Shown: positions 38,712-47,760 of the stretch, one piece after another
How positions within the stretch are numbered: the stretch's first letter is position 1
Layout: each line of letters begins with the position of its first letter
Assembly (NCBI RefSeq): GCF_014904695.1
Contig: NZ_JACXXN010000025.1
Coordinates: forward strand, 23,250-87,249
Length of the DNA stretch: 64,000 nt
DNA from: Nostoc sp. MG11
GTDB taxonomy: Bacteria > Cyanobacteriota > Cyanobacteriia > Cyanobacteriales > Nostocaceae
Direction: 5' to 3'
Notes under the pieces: generated by a model
Databases searched by the model: none
What the model was told of the DNA's origin: nothing
The model's input: only the letters and a program-made list of their open reading frames with translations
Position numbers and translations under genes: made by a program

Positions 38712-38805
38712 ATTTAAAGTTGGAATTATGAAATGTTGCTTGTACCTGTAAACCGGGAATCCTGAGATAGAAGATTATTTTCTCAGCTTTTCTCTTTTAC
38801 TGGTT

Positions 38806-39327
38806 ATGACACAGCCTAATACTTTAGAACTTGCTAAACAAGGAGATGTACAGGCGATCGCATCTCTAATGAATCGCCACCTACAACCCAAAGGCATTAC
38901 TGCGACGGTTGCGCTTCAAGATGCTTGCTTACAAGTAATGCTGGAATCTACTCAATTAATGAATCAGCAAGCTTTAATTACATTTGTACACAAAGGGATA
39001 ACTGGTTTAGGTGCTGCATCTATAGAAAGAGTGGAAGTTTACGCATACCAAACAGGTGAGGAGTTTCCTGTTTGGAGTCAAGAATTTAATCTAGGTGTAA
39101 CAAGAGCAGAATTAGAAGCAGTAATTCATGAACAGCCTTCCACCAATCCTCAAATTGTCTCTATTTCTATTAATTTAAATGGTGATACTGTACGCGGATT
39201 AACAACCCAAAATTTTGAAAGTCTTGCAAATAAAATGACAAATGATATTTTTTCATCATGTAAGAATATGTTTATTCAAAAGGTGAGTATTAGTAACGGT
39301 ATATCTGTGATTACAATTGAACGCTAG
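38806..39327 (+). CDS. Hypothetical protein, cyanobacterial
   Basis: 173 residues. The first half (LAKQGDVQAIASLMNRHLQPKGITATVAL) resembles a segment often seen in cyanobacterial multi-domain and hypothetical proteins, in which a short helical repeat precedes a beta domain; no functional name is secure. The second half is beta-rich with no catalytic motif visible. No signal peptide. It lies 82 bp before the GTPase gene in the same direction and might be its partner. Confidence 0.65.
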   Translation: MTQPNTLELAKQGDVQAIASLMNRHLQPKGITATVALQDACLQVMLESTQLMNQQALITFVHKGITGLGAASIERVEVYAYQTGEEFPVWSQEFNLGVTRAELEAVIHEQPSTNPQIVSISINLNGDTVRGLTTQNFESLANKMTNDIFSSCKNMFIQKVSISNGISVITIER

Positions 39328-39409
39328 TGTTTTAATATTTTGTGGATAATGTTTGACACAATATAATCGGAAAGTAAAAAAACACTCCATTTCTAGTAAT
39401 AGGTATTTT

Positions 39410-40774
39410 ATGAAATCACTTAAAAATATTCAAGCCTTTATCAAGGGATTAGCTAACTCTGGAGTTATTGAAGATGCTATAGAGCTTGGTCAGCATATAT
39501 GGGAACATTTCACGAATGACTATAATCTCGGTTACTCTGATGATAGCCCAGGCGTGATTGCCAAAACGCTGCACAGAATGAATACAGGTTTTGCCCCCCG
39601 GATTGCTTTAGTTGGAATGACCTCGGCTGGAAAGTCTAGCTTAATCAATGCACTTTTTGGTAAATCAATTGCAGAAGTTCGGCGTACTGCTGACACCACG
39701 GTCTGTGTTATTACAGCCGAATTCCCTAGTGGCTTACTAATTTATGATACTCCAGGAATTGGAGGCGATGAGGAGCTTGGATATGAAAACATTACTCGGC
39801 TATTTTTGGGTATTTCACAAGAGGAAGATGCTAAACAATTTTCCTGTGTACCCTTTCAGGAAAAAACTCATGAAGTAATTGAATTGTCTGCTGACCAATT
39901 GGTTCAATTACCACCATTAGATGCAGTTTTAGTGGTAGCTAATATCTCAAGTACTTTAACCAAATATGAAAAGCGGGGATTAAAGACATTTTTCCTTCAG
40001 CTTAAAAATCAGTATCAGGGACGTATCGTTGTAGCTGGTACTCATATCGATGAACTAAACAAACTTAGTAATCAGGAACTTCAAGGACAGTTAGATAGTT
40101 ATAACCGAGTCTTTGAGAATCAGCTAATACCAGTTTCTTCTATCTCTGGAGAGGGTTTATCAGAGCTAGTTATTAATCTTTTTCGCATAATGCCTCAAAA
40201 AGTTTCTCCTGCAAAGCTTCAGGAATCATTGACAAATGCTAGGAGGCTGAATCGTCTTCAATTCGTGATTACAGAATCTAGTAATTTATTGGCAGAGATT
40301 ATCCTTCTTAAAGGAAACCAAGCTGATGATATTAAAGCATCCTATTTATGGCTGTTTGCGCTTATCTGCAAGCAATACTCTGTTGATGAAGATACGTGGT
40401 TGAAGTGCAATGGAGATGCTTTAAAGATAGGGTCTAAGGCTCATAAGAAGGGAATACGCGAATACAAAACTCCTCGTCTTCCAAAAGGTCTTTGGGAAAA
40501 AGTACAAGCATTTTTATTCGGGGCAAAGTTTGAGAAAGATGCGGAAGAACATAAACAGATAGGAGTAGAAGGACTCAAAGAGTTATTGCCAGGAATTTAT
40601 GGACTTTTACATGAATTCGCTGATGTTTATAATCCTGAGCTATCAGATCAAGCAATTCGCTTAAAAGTTAATGCTCAAGCTAATGAGATTGAGTCTCTTG
40701 TAGAACAGAATAAAGTTGAAGAGATTGCTTATCTGATTGGAGAAATACTACAAGAACTTCTCGTTGCTTCATAA
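39410..40774 (+). CDS. Ras-like/dynamin-type GTPase of unknown role
   Basis: 454 residues from ATG 39410 (an upstream in-frame TTG at 39353 is less likely). GTPase motifs: G1 GMTSAGKSS at about 69-77, G3 DTPGIGG at 113-119, and a G4-like AGTHIDEL where N/TKxD is expected. Between G3 and G4 there is an insert with QEKTHEVIELSADQLVQLPP. The C-terminal 180 residues are helical and charged, without membrane segments. The GxxSAGKSSLINALFG form resembles IRG/dynamin-like and HSR1-type GTPases. Function unknown; accessory or defence-linked roles are possible. Confidence 0.8.
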   Translation: MKSLKNIQAFIKGLANSGVIEDAIELGQHIWEHFTNDYNLGYSDDSPGVIAKTLHRMNTGFAPRIALVGMTSAGKSSLINALFGKSIAEVRRTADTTVCVITAEFPSGLLIYDTPGIGGDEELGYENITRLFLGISQEEDAKQFSCVPFQEKTHEVIELSADQLVQLPPLDAVLVVANISSTLTKYEKRGLKTFFLQLKNQYQGRIVVAGTHIDELNKLSNQELQGQLDSYNRVFENQLIPVSSISGEGLSELVINLFRIMPQKVSPAKLQESLTNARRLNRLQFVITESSNLLAEIILLKGNQADDIKASYLWLFALICKQYSVDEDTWLKCNGDALKIGSKAHKKGIREYKTPRLPKGLWEKVQAFLFGAKFEKDAEEHKQIGVEGLKELLPGIYGLLHEFADVYNPELSDQAIRLKVNAQANEIESLVEQNKVEEIAYLIGEILQELLVAS

Positions 40775-40934
40775 TGTTTAATGTCTGCTTTACTTTGAAG
40801 AATTATATTTCCAGAACTTAAGAATATTTTTGTGGGTAGTGATCGCTCCTCAAAGTTAAGCTAGAAAAAGCAGTGCGATCGCCTATCCTTATGAATGAAG
40901 GGCGATATTCCTACATTAACGACGATAAATTATC

Positions 40935-41168
40935 ATGCTGAATGGACTCAGGCAAAAGGCGATCGTCAAGCCTGGTGGTGTAGTAGAAATCTGTTCTCCA
41001 GAACTTCCAGCAGGCGCAACTGTAGAGGTGATAGTACTTCTAGAATCACCCCTGAAGCAATCTGAAAAGCCTCTAACTAGCTTTCTCGGATCTGCTAGAG
41101 GGAGTTTTGCCACTCCAGAAGAAGTCGATAAGTTTATTCGCCAAGAACGGGATGCATGGAAATCTTAG
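40935..41168 (+). CDS. Antitoxin-like small protein
   Basis: 77 residues. The N-terminus GGVVEICSPELPAGATVEVIVLLE has a swapped-hairpin-like beta pattern, and the tail SFLGSARGSFATPEEVDKFIRQERDAW matches the neutralising helix seen in cyanobacterial antitoxins paired with PIN-domain toxins. A 13-bp-overlapping ATG starts MEILD, the usual first residues of such a toxin, but the frame stops after 22 codons (41224). So it looks like an antitoxin whose toxin has been lost. HIP1-type sites flank the gene. Confidence 0.55.
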   Translation: MLNGLRQKAIVKPGGVVEICSPELPAGATVEVIVLLESPLKQSEKPLTSFLGSARGSFATPEEVDKFIRQERDAWKS

Positions 41169-41224
41169 ATCAGGGTATCCCTAGTTTATCGGTGGTTTTA
41201 CTGTCTCAGATTAATTCTCCCTAG
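41156..41224 (+). pseudogene. Truncated PIN-type toxin remnant (22 codons)
   Basis: The frame begins ATG 41156, overlapping the antitoxin-like gene, and reads MEILD before diverging into IPSLSVVLLSQINSP and a stop at 41224. The start and overlap are those of a PIN toxin gene. The catalytic aspartate at position 5 is present but nothing else of the domain is. The call is tentative. Confidence 0.35.
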
Positions 41225-41264
41225 CTAACATAGAAGAAAAGCAATTTCGCTCCTGAAGCTAGCC

Positions 41265-42230
41265 ATGACACAAAGACAGACGCGGCGCAATTTCTTAATG
41301 ACCACCGCTGCTGTAACGGGTGGTATTGTGGCAACTACTGCTTTACAACAAAATGCCACAAACACCGCTACACCGCCAGCAATGATGCCAGAAAGAGTAC
41401 TGGGACGCACGGAAGTAAAAGTACCTATCTTCGGATTGGGTGGAGCGGGACAAACGCCGCTATCTTGGGAAGGAAAAGAGCGTGATGCTGTGGCAATTAT
41501 TCAAAGAGCATTAGAACTTGGCATTCGCTACTTTGATACTGCGGCTAGTTATGGGCCAAGTGAAGATTATTTAGGCAAAGTGCTACCACCCCATCGCTCA
41601 AAGCTATTTTTAACAAGTAAGACTGATAAAAGAGACAGGGATGGTGCATGGCGAGAATTGGAGCGATCGCTTAAACGTCTCAACACAGATTATCTTGATT
41701 TGTGGCAATTGCATCATGTCTCTTTTTCTGAAGAATTGGACACCATCTTTAGTGCATCTGGTGCAATTAAAGCTATGGAAGAGGCAATACAGCAGAAGCT
41801 TGTACGCTTTGCAGGTATTACCGGACATCATGATCCTGAAGTGATTGCTGAATCACTGCGCCGCTATCCCTTCCACACTACACTGATTCCTGTTAACGCC
41901 GCCGACAAGCACCACCCGCGTCCGTTTATTCCAGTAGTTCTACCAGTAGCTCAAGAAAAGAATGTCGGTGTGATTGCAATGAAAGTCCCGGCTTACGGAC
42001 GGCTATTTAAACCAGGTGGGTTGACAGGTATGCAGCAAGCTTTGGGATACACAATGTCTCAGCCTGGGGTTCATTGTTGCGTGATTGCGGCAGAAACAAT
42101 TGCACAATTAGAAACTAATGTCAAGATAGCGCGGGCTTTTCAACCCCTCAAGGAGCAAGAACTGACTGCGATCGCTCAACAAACTGCTGGTATTTGGGAA
42201 GATGGTACATTTTTTCGTGCTTGGACTTAA
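41265..42230 (+). CDS. Tat-exported aldo/keto reductase
   Basis: 321 residues. A twin-arginine signal (TRRNFLMTTAAV, residues 6-17) followed by a hydrophobic stretch points to export as a folded protein. The reductase barrel keeps the catalytic tetrad: Asp in YFDTAASYG, Tyr in the same block, Lys in FLTSKTDK, and His in LWQLHHV. Aldo/keto reductases reduce carbonyls using NADPH, which is normally cytoplasmic; a Tat signal therefore raises the question of its cofactor supply. Located alone between the antitoxin and the methyltransferase. Confidence 0.9.
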   Translation: MTQRQTRRNFLMTTAAVTGGIVATTALQQNATNTATPPAMMPERVLGRTEVKVPIFGLGGAGQTPLSWEGKERDAVAIIQRALELGIRYFDTAASYGPSEDYLGKVLPPHRSKLFLTSKTDKRDRDGAWRELERSLKRLNTDYLDLWQLHHVSFSEELDTIFSASGAIKAMEEAIQQKLVRFAGITGHHDPEVIAESLRRYPFHTTLIPVNAADKHHPRPFIPVVLPVAQEKNVGVIAMKVPAYGRLFKPGGLTGMQQALGYTMSQPGVHCCVIAAETIAQLETNVKIARAFQPLKEQELTAIAQQTAGIWEDGTFFRAWT

Positions 42231-42267
42231 GGCAATCTTGCAGATATTACAAGGTGATCGCTCAGTC

Positions 42268-43536
42268 TTAACAATCTTTCTGATAATATTGGGTTGCTTG
42301 TGACATATTTAGGTGCAAAAGCTTCTGTACCCCTAACTCATATCGAAAACTAGGTTTATAAGGTGAGATATTCAAACTGCGAATAATCTCCGCTGCTACA
42401 GCCTTTGCTAGTAGGGGTGGGACAGAGTTACCAACTTGCCGGAATCCGTGCCATTTTGTCACATGAAATCTAAACCAGTCGGGATATGAATGCAGCCTCG
42501 CCGCTTCCCTAACTGTGATACAGCGGGGTGTAGATGGGTGAATCGGTCTAGGAGAAGTAAAAGAACCTTTATGCATATCTGTTCCTGCTCTGAGGGTGTT
42601 ACAGACACCAGCAGGATGCAGTTTATGAAAACGACTAATCGGCTCTCTTTCCCCCTGAGTTGTCGCAGCGAAGCGTTCAATAGTTTCTATTGAGTGTTTT
42701 GTGCGGAGACTTGAAGAGAGAATTCGGGAATCGAATTCACGTTCGTAGGAATAATCATCTGCTAAAGTGCTGATACGGCGAAGTGTGAGAGCGTAATTAC
42801 TAGGCTTGCCGTACTCCGCGATTACCCAATCTCTTTTTAGTAATTCTGAATATTTTTCTACTTCTGGTAAATCTCCAATTGCGTCCCACACTGTCGGGCC
42901 ATTTGGAAGAACAGATAAATTTTTGGATGTAGAATTATCTGGTAACGCTTGTTTGGTAATTGGTTGAGGATATTTCGGTAACTCGACATCTTCCCTTGCG
43001 CCCAAAAGAAATAATCTCTCGCGAGACTGTGGTACTCCATAATAGGCAGCATTTAAAACTTGATAATTTTCCTCGACTTGATAGCCATAAATTTTAAACT
43101 CTTCAATCAAGGTTCTGAGAATTTGTTTATGTTCACCGACTGTGATTCCCCGAACATTTTCCATTACAAAAAATTTCGGTTGTAAGTCCAAAACCAGCCG
43201 ATGAAAGTGAAATACAAGTGAGTTTCGCGGGTCATCGAAAGCCCGTTTACCAATTAGTGAAAATCCTTGACATGGTGAGCCGCAAATTACGGCATCAATC
43301 TCACGATCGCCAATTTCAGATCTATATCTAATTTCTTGTCCTGTGGTGTCCACAACACTTTTGCATAACACTGAGCAAAAGGGAAAGTTAAACTCATGTG
43401 TTGCACAATGGATGGGGTCTATTTCTACAGATGCCAACACATCAAAGCCAGCCTGTTCAAAGCCGAGGGTCATTCCGCCCGCACCTGCGAACAAGTCAAC
43501 TGCGATCGGTCGTTGTTTTCTCACTTCATGAGCCAT
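42268..43536 (-). CDS. DNA (cytosine-5-)-methyltransferase
   Basis: 422 residues of C5 DNA methyltransferase. Motif I DLFAGAGG (14-21), motif IV GSPCQGFS with catalytic Cys89, motif VI ENV (126-128), motif VIII QSRERLFLLGAR and motif X QVGNSVPPLLAKA are all intact; about 150 residues between VIII and IX form the target-recognition region. No restriction gene is adjacent, so it is a solitary methyltransferase, as found in several conserved cyanobacterial cases. Its recognition sequence cannot be read from the protein. The upstream flank contains an inverted heptamer element. Confidence 0.93.
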   Translation of the reverse strand: MAHEVRKQRPIAVDLFAGAGGMTLGFEQAGFDVLASVEIDPIHCATHEFNFPFCSVLCKSVVDTTGQEIRYRSEIGDREIDAVICGSPCQGFSLIGKRAFDDPRNSLVFHFHRLVLDLQPKFFVMENVRGITVGEHKQILRTLIEEFKIYGYQVEENYQVLNAAYYGVPQSRERLFLLGAREDVELPKYPQPITKQALPDNSTSKNLSVLPNGPTVWDAIGDLPEVEKYSELLKRDWVIAEYGKPSNYALTLRRISTLADDYSYEREFDSRILSSSLRTKHSIETIERFAATTQGEREPISRFHKLHPAGVCNTLRAGTDMHKGSFTSPRPIHPSTPRCITVREAARLHSYPDWFRFHVTKWHGFRQVGNSVPPLLAKAVAAEIIRSLNISPYKPSFRYELGVQKLLHLNMSQATQYYQKDC

Positions 43537-43550
43537 GACACCTCAACATA

Positions 43551-43697
43551 ATTTGTAATTGATAATTCGTAATTCGTAATTACCTTATGCATAAATGCGG
43601 GTTCCGACAAAAACAGGTGCTTCGCACTTATTTTATTCATAAGTGAATTGATTTTCTATCTAAAATTACGAATTACGAACTACGAATTACGAATTAT
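43551..43697. repeat. AATTCGT heptamers in inverted arms
   Basis: The left arm (43551-43584) has AATTCGT-type units, the right arm (43660-43697) has the complementary ATTACGA-type units, with about 75 bp between them. The right arm overlaps the end of lpxB. The structure could fold as one long hairpin, like a small non-autonomous element. Confidence 0.7.
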
Positions 43698-44856
43698 TTG
43701 GTAGCATTTGCAAGATTTCTTGAGCAGCGCGATCACACACTCCAACTTCTCCCAAACACTGCCGCATTTGGTCATAATCTGCCAAAGTTTGCTGTATGCG
43801 TTCAGGATTTAATAGTAATTCCATCACTGCTTGGGTAATATTCTCTGGTGTAGCTTGCTCTTGTAAGAACTCTGGTACAATCGGCTTCATCAATACTAAA
43901 TTGGGTGGCGAGGCAAAAGGTATAGAACCTTTGAGGATTTTCCGAGCAATCCAAACACTAATCGGATTCAAGCGGTACACCACAACTTGCGGCACATTTA
44001 ACAGGGCAAGTTCTAGGTTAACAGTGCCAGATTTAGTAATGGCGAAATCAGCAGCGGCAAATACTTCTTTTTGTTGTTGATTTGATACAACTGTAGCCCG
44101 CAGACCGTACCGCTCAATTGCTTGCTCAATTGGCTGTCTATAAATTTCTAGAGACAGAGGAATCCAAAAATGAACTTCTGGTAATTTAGCCTGAACAGTT
44201 TGAGCAGCTTGGAAAATAACTGGTAAAAGATATTTTAGTTCTTGGCGGCGAGAAGCGGGGAGGAGGGCGATCGCAGTTTGTTCCGGTGTAATTCCCAATT
44301 TTGCCCGCGCCTCTTGGCGACTAGGGGCGTTTTGTATCCTGTCAACTAAAGGATGCCCTACCCAGCTCACTTTTGCGCCTTTTTCCCGAAAGTAACGGGC
44401 TTCTTCTGGGAAAATTGCCAACAGCTTGTCTGTAAAGCTGACAATTCGGGCAGTATTACGTACATTGACTGCCCAAACCCACTCTTGAGGAGCTATGTAA
44501 TACACTACAGGCACTTGTGGCAAATGCTGTTGCAGATAAGTACCAATACCGAGATTCGGCCCCATGTAATCAATCAGTACCACTAAGTCAGGTGGATTTT
44601 GCTTCAGGTAGGCGATCGCCTGTCGTTGTACCTTAAGAGTGGGCAAAATATAAGGCAGGCTTTCTAGAATACCCATTGAGCCAATACTACTGGTATTACC
44701 CAGCAAGGTTGCTCCTGCCTCTAGCATTTTTTCGCCGCCTAGTGCCACAATTTCTAATTCCAAACTAGCAGCAGCAGCTTGACGCTTAAGGGCTGCAATT
44801 AGCAGCGAACCTTGCAAATCGCCAGACACTTCGCCAGTGCTGATAAATATCCGCAT
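43687..44856 (-). CDS. lpxB: Lipid-A-disaccharide synthase
   Basis: LpxB joins UDP-diacylglucosamine and lipid X to make the lipid A disaccharide. 389 residues starting MRIFISTGEVSGDLQGS, the family start, with PQEWVWAVNVRNTARI and ITKSGTVNLELALL as further blocks. It is the fourth gene of the lpxC-fabZ-lpxA-lpxB series. The C-terminal NNS and stop codon come from the AATTCGT repeat arm. Confidence 0.95.
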   Translation of the reverse strand: MRIFISTGEVSGDLQGSLLIAALKRQAAAASLELEIVALGGEKMLEAGATLLGNTSSIGSMGILESLPYILPTLKVQRQAIAYLKQNPPDLVVLIDYMGPNLGIGTYLQQHLPQVPVVYYIAPQEWVWAVNVRNTARIVSFTDKLLAIFPEEARYFREKGAKVSWVGHPLVDRIQNAPSRQEARAKLGITPEQTAIALLPASRRQELKYLLPVIFQAAQTVQAKLPEVHFWIPLSLEIYRQPIEQAIERYGLRATVVSNQQQKEVFAAADFAITKSGTVNLELALLNVPQVVVYRLNPISVWIARKILKGSIPFASPPNLVLMKPIVPEFLQEQATPENITQAVMELLLNPERIQQTLADYDQMRQCLGEVGVCDRAAQEILQMLPNNS

Positions 44857-44948
44857 TTGATAATTAGTAAAAATTAGAAGTTCAGATTTAAAAATTGAGA
44901 AGTTAGGAATTAGGGATGAGATTTCACTCCTAACTCCTAACGCGTAAC

Positions 44949-45767
44949 TTAGGATTCATCACTCACGCCTGGTTTACTCTTTGCGGGAACCAAACCACGT
45001 CTTCCTGGCATCTGAGAAAGTAGCAGGAAGCGACGTAAGTACTGTAGTTGTTCAGTTTCTCCTAGCAGTTCCAGCTGTTCCAAAGCGTCCTTAAAAGTCA
45101 AGTTAGAACGGTAGAGAATGCGGAAGGCTTTTTTCAGAATTTGTAATTCGCTTGAGTCCATACCAGAGCGTTTGAGTCCAACAAGGTTGAGGGTTCTCAC
45201 CCGCGCCGGATTTCCTTCTACCAGCATATATGGGGGCACATCCCGGTCAATACGTGTCATACCGCCTACCATTGAGTGTCTGCCAATATGCACAAATTGA
45301 TGGACACCCAAAACCCCACTCAGCCTAGCGCGTGACTCTATATGAACGTGTCCCGCTAAAGCTACAGAGTTGGCAATCACTACCTGGTCTTCAATAATGC
45401 AATTATGGGCTACATGAACGTAAGCCATCAGCAAGTTACCGTCACCAATCACGGTTGCTTCACCAGCACCGGTAGCGCGATTAATAGTAACGTACTCACG
45501 AATCAAGTTGTTATCACCAATTTTTACCCAGGTTGGTTCTCCCACAAATTTGAGATCCTGGGGTTCCATGCCGATAGCTGCACCTGTGAAAATCTGATTT
45601 CGCGCCCCAATCTCACAAGGCCCTTCTAGCACTACATGAGCACCAATTATAGTTTCAGGGCCCACTTTTACATTTGCGCCAATCACAGCATAAGCACCGA
45701 CTTGCACTGTTGAGTGTAGTTCCGAGTTAGGATGAACTACAGCAGTTGGATGAATAAGCGTCTTCAA
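44949..45767 (-). CDS. lpxA: UDP-N-acetylglucosamine acyltransferase
   Basis: LpxA adds the first acyl chain to UDP-GlcNAc. The 272-residue product is a left-handed beta helix of hexapeptide repeats over about residues 3-190 (VQVGAYAVIGANVKVG) and keeps the catalytic histidine in LMAYVHVAHNC. Translation seems to begin at TTG 45767: homologues align from there and TGGAGA lies about 9 bases upstream. 92 bp separate it from lpxB. Confidence 0.94.
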   Translation of the reverse strand: MKTLIHPTAVVHPNSELHSTVQVGAYAVIGANVKVGPETIIGAHVVLEGPCEIGARNQIFTGAAIGMEPQDLKFVGEPTWVKIGDNNLIREYVTINRATGAGEATVIGDGNLLMAYVHVAHNCIIEDQVVIANSVALAGHVHIESRARLSGVLGVHQFVHIGRHSMVGGMTRIDRDVPPYMLVEGNPARVRTLNLVGLKRSGMDSSELQILKKAFRILYRSNLTFKDALEQLELLGETEQLQYLRRFLLLSQMPGRRGLVPAKSKPGVSDES

Positions 45768-46108
45768 GGGTGAATCTCCAGAACTGTCTTAGGTAGCCAG
45801 CGCCCTTCCTTTAGGGAACGACTTCGCCATTTTACAAAGTTTGGGAAACCCTTCTCTAGGAATGGCTCACTGTACTTTGGTTGCCATTGAGGCGACTGGC
45901 GTTGCTGAGCTTTAAAGTATTGAGTAAACGAAAGTGTCGGGCAAAGCAAGTTAAGTGTGTTCGGGCAGCATCTCCGTCAGGAGAAGAGAGGGGAGTCGAA
46001 AATCAAGAGATTATTAAGATGCTCTCGTGGCTTGTTTTTTACTGTTATCCTCGTTCAGGTTTCAGTAATAGTACTTCACGGCTGCACTCACACCACAACA
46101 GCAAATTT
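45768..46108. other. Intergenic region fabZ-lpxA
   Basis: 341 bp without a convincing gene; open frames in it show no homology-like pattern and no ribosome-binding site. It is unexpectedly long for a gene pair that is adjacent in most bacteria, and might hold an internal promoter. Confidence 0.4.
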
Positions 46109-46639
46109 TTAGTTAATGAGAGAAAACATCAATTCGCCTTCAGTAGCAATTTGACCGTCAACCTCAGCAATAGCTCGCATTTTGCTAAAACGACGTTGTT
46201 TTACCCATAACAGTTCCACGGTCATCACTAGCTGATCCCCTGGTACAACTTGGCGACGGAAACGGACTTTATCGATACCAGCAAAAACGAACAGTCCATC
46301 TTCAAATCCTGGCATTTGCTTTAGAATAATGCCCCCAACCTGTGCCATTGCTTCTACAATTAGCACTCCTGGCATCAGTGGTCTTCCTGGGAAATGCCCT
46401 TGAAAATGGGGTTCGTTGACGGTAACGTTTTTAACGCCCACAGCTCGTTTATTTGGTACGTAGTCGATAATCCGGTCTAGAAGTAAAAATGGGTAGCGGT
46501 GGGGTAGCAGTTTTTGAATTTCTTCAGATAAGAGAGTCGTTTGAATCTCAGATGTAATTTTAGTCTCATTGGTAGCTTCTTGTTCGGTAGATGTCGGTAT
46601 ATTAGTATCGGTGCTGTTCACTTTGGTAAGGATTGACAT
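46109..46639 (-). CDS. fabZ: 3-hydroxyacyl-[acyl-carrier-protein] dehydratase FabZ
   Basis: FabZ dehydrates 3-hydroxyacyl-ACP in fatty-acid elongation. The hot-dog domain holds the catalytic His in [14 protein letters not shown] (about residue 47) and Glu in [10 protein letters not shown] (about 95). An unusual Thr/Asn/Glu-rich extension of about 35 residues precedes the domain; no ATG nearer the domain exists, so it is probably real. The gene lies between lpxC and lpxA. Confidence 0.94.
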   Translation of the reverse strand: MSILTKVNSTDTNIPTSTEQEATNETKITSEIQTTLLSEEIQKLLPHRYPFLLLDRIIDYVPNKRAVGVKNVTVNEPHFQGHFPGRPLMPGVLIVEAMAQVGGIILKQMPGFEDGLFVFAGIDKVRFRRQVVPGDQLVMTVELLWVKQRRFSKMRAIAEVDGQIATEGELMFSLIN

Positions 46640-46718
46640 TGGCAGTATAGTTAATTTTTAATCTGAGAACGTAAGTAGGCGTGAGTTAAAACCCTTTGAG
46701 GTTTTTATTACCTAGACT

Positions 46719-47567
46719 TTAGCTTTGAGAAGCTAAAATCCTGTGCGCTAGTTGAATGTGTAAATTATGACTGGCTTTATACGCCAAGAAATGAGCGCGA
46801 GGAAAAATTCCTAGTAAACTCAAATCTCCTACTAAATCCAAGATTTTATGACGCACTGGCTCATTTGCAAATCTTAATGGTGGATTTAGCCAACCTTCGG
46901 GCCCACAAACAAGTGCATTATCCAAACTGCCACCTTTGATTAACCCTGACTGTTGTAGATGTTCGATTTGATACAGCAATCCAAAGGTACGGGCAGGAGC
47001 AATTTCCGCAGCAAAGCTGGCAGAAGCATTTCCTAGATCGACAGCTGGCGACCAACTGTGCCATTGATTACCAATAGCAGGGAGATCGAAGTCAATTCCG
47101 TAACTAAAACGGGTTTCTGCTGCGGGTAGAGCACAAGCAAAAGCATCGCCTTGATATACATATATTGGCTCTTTAATAGCCAAGGAAATTTGATTGTTAG
47201 TTGTTTGTGATACCAAGCCAACTTGAGCAATATCGGCTGTCCACACCCTTGCTGAACCATCTAAAAGCGGTACTTCTGGCCCATCAATTTCAATGCGAGC
47301 GTTATCCACACCCATACTTGAAAGTGCTGCCAATAAATGCTCGACTGTGCAAACGTATACCTCACCTTTACCAAGCTGAGTTGAGAGAACAGTTTGACTA
47401 ACCGCCGCAACTTGGGCTGGAATAATCGGTAAATCCGGCAAATCCACCCGCACAAAGTAGCGCCCACTTCCTGCCTCAGCTGGTAGTATCCGTACATGGG
47501 TACTCACACCACTATGCAGACCCACTCCTGTTTGAGTGATTTCCGCAGCTAAAGTGTGCTGTTGCAT
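46719..47567 (-). CDS. lpxC: UDP-3-O-acyl-N-acetylglucosamine deacetylase
   Basis: LpxC is the committed zinc-dependent step of lipid A synthesis. 282 residues from ATG 47567 ([20 protein letters not shown]); a longer frame begins 27 codons upstream but is not conserved. Zinc ligands are seen in [10 protein letters not shown] and in [11 protein letters not shown] (H-x3-D). The gene is between bamA and fabZ on the same strand. Confidence 0.95.
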   Translation of the reverse strand: MQQHTLAAEITQTGVGLHSGVSTHVRILPAEAGSGRYFVRVDLPDLPIIPAQVAAVSQTVLSTQLGKGEVYVCTVEHLLAALSSMGVDNARIEIDGPEVPLLDGSARVWTADIAQVGLVSQTTNNQISLAIKEPIYVYQGDAFACALPAAETRFSYGIDFDLPAIGNQWHSWSPAVDLGNASASFAAEIAPARTFGLLYQIEHLQQSGLIKGGSLDNALVCGPEGWLNPPLRFANEPVRHKILDLVGDLSLLGIFPRAHFLAYKASHNLHIQLAHRILASQS

Positions 47568-47760
47568 AGACAAAAATTTAATATATGTTGTTTGGTAGTG
47601 TTCATGGTTAGTTTGAGCCAAACCCTGATATGTGACTAAAAATGTCACTGGTACCTGTATCGAAATAGTATTAAGGCAAATGTAAAAATTAGCAAGCTAA
47701 TAAAAAACAGAATGGTCAAAAGTCAAGGGTCAAAATTTTGACTTTTGACTCCTGACTAAC

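Noticed and set aside
43551..43697. CRISPR-like appearance of tandem short repeats
   Set aside because: The repeat units are 7 bp without unique spacers between, so they are not a CRISPR array; the same holds for the other heptamer arrays.
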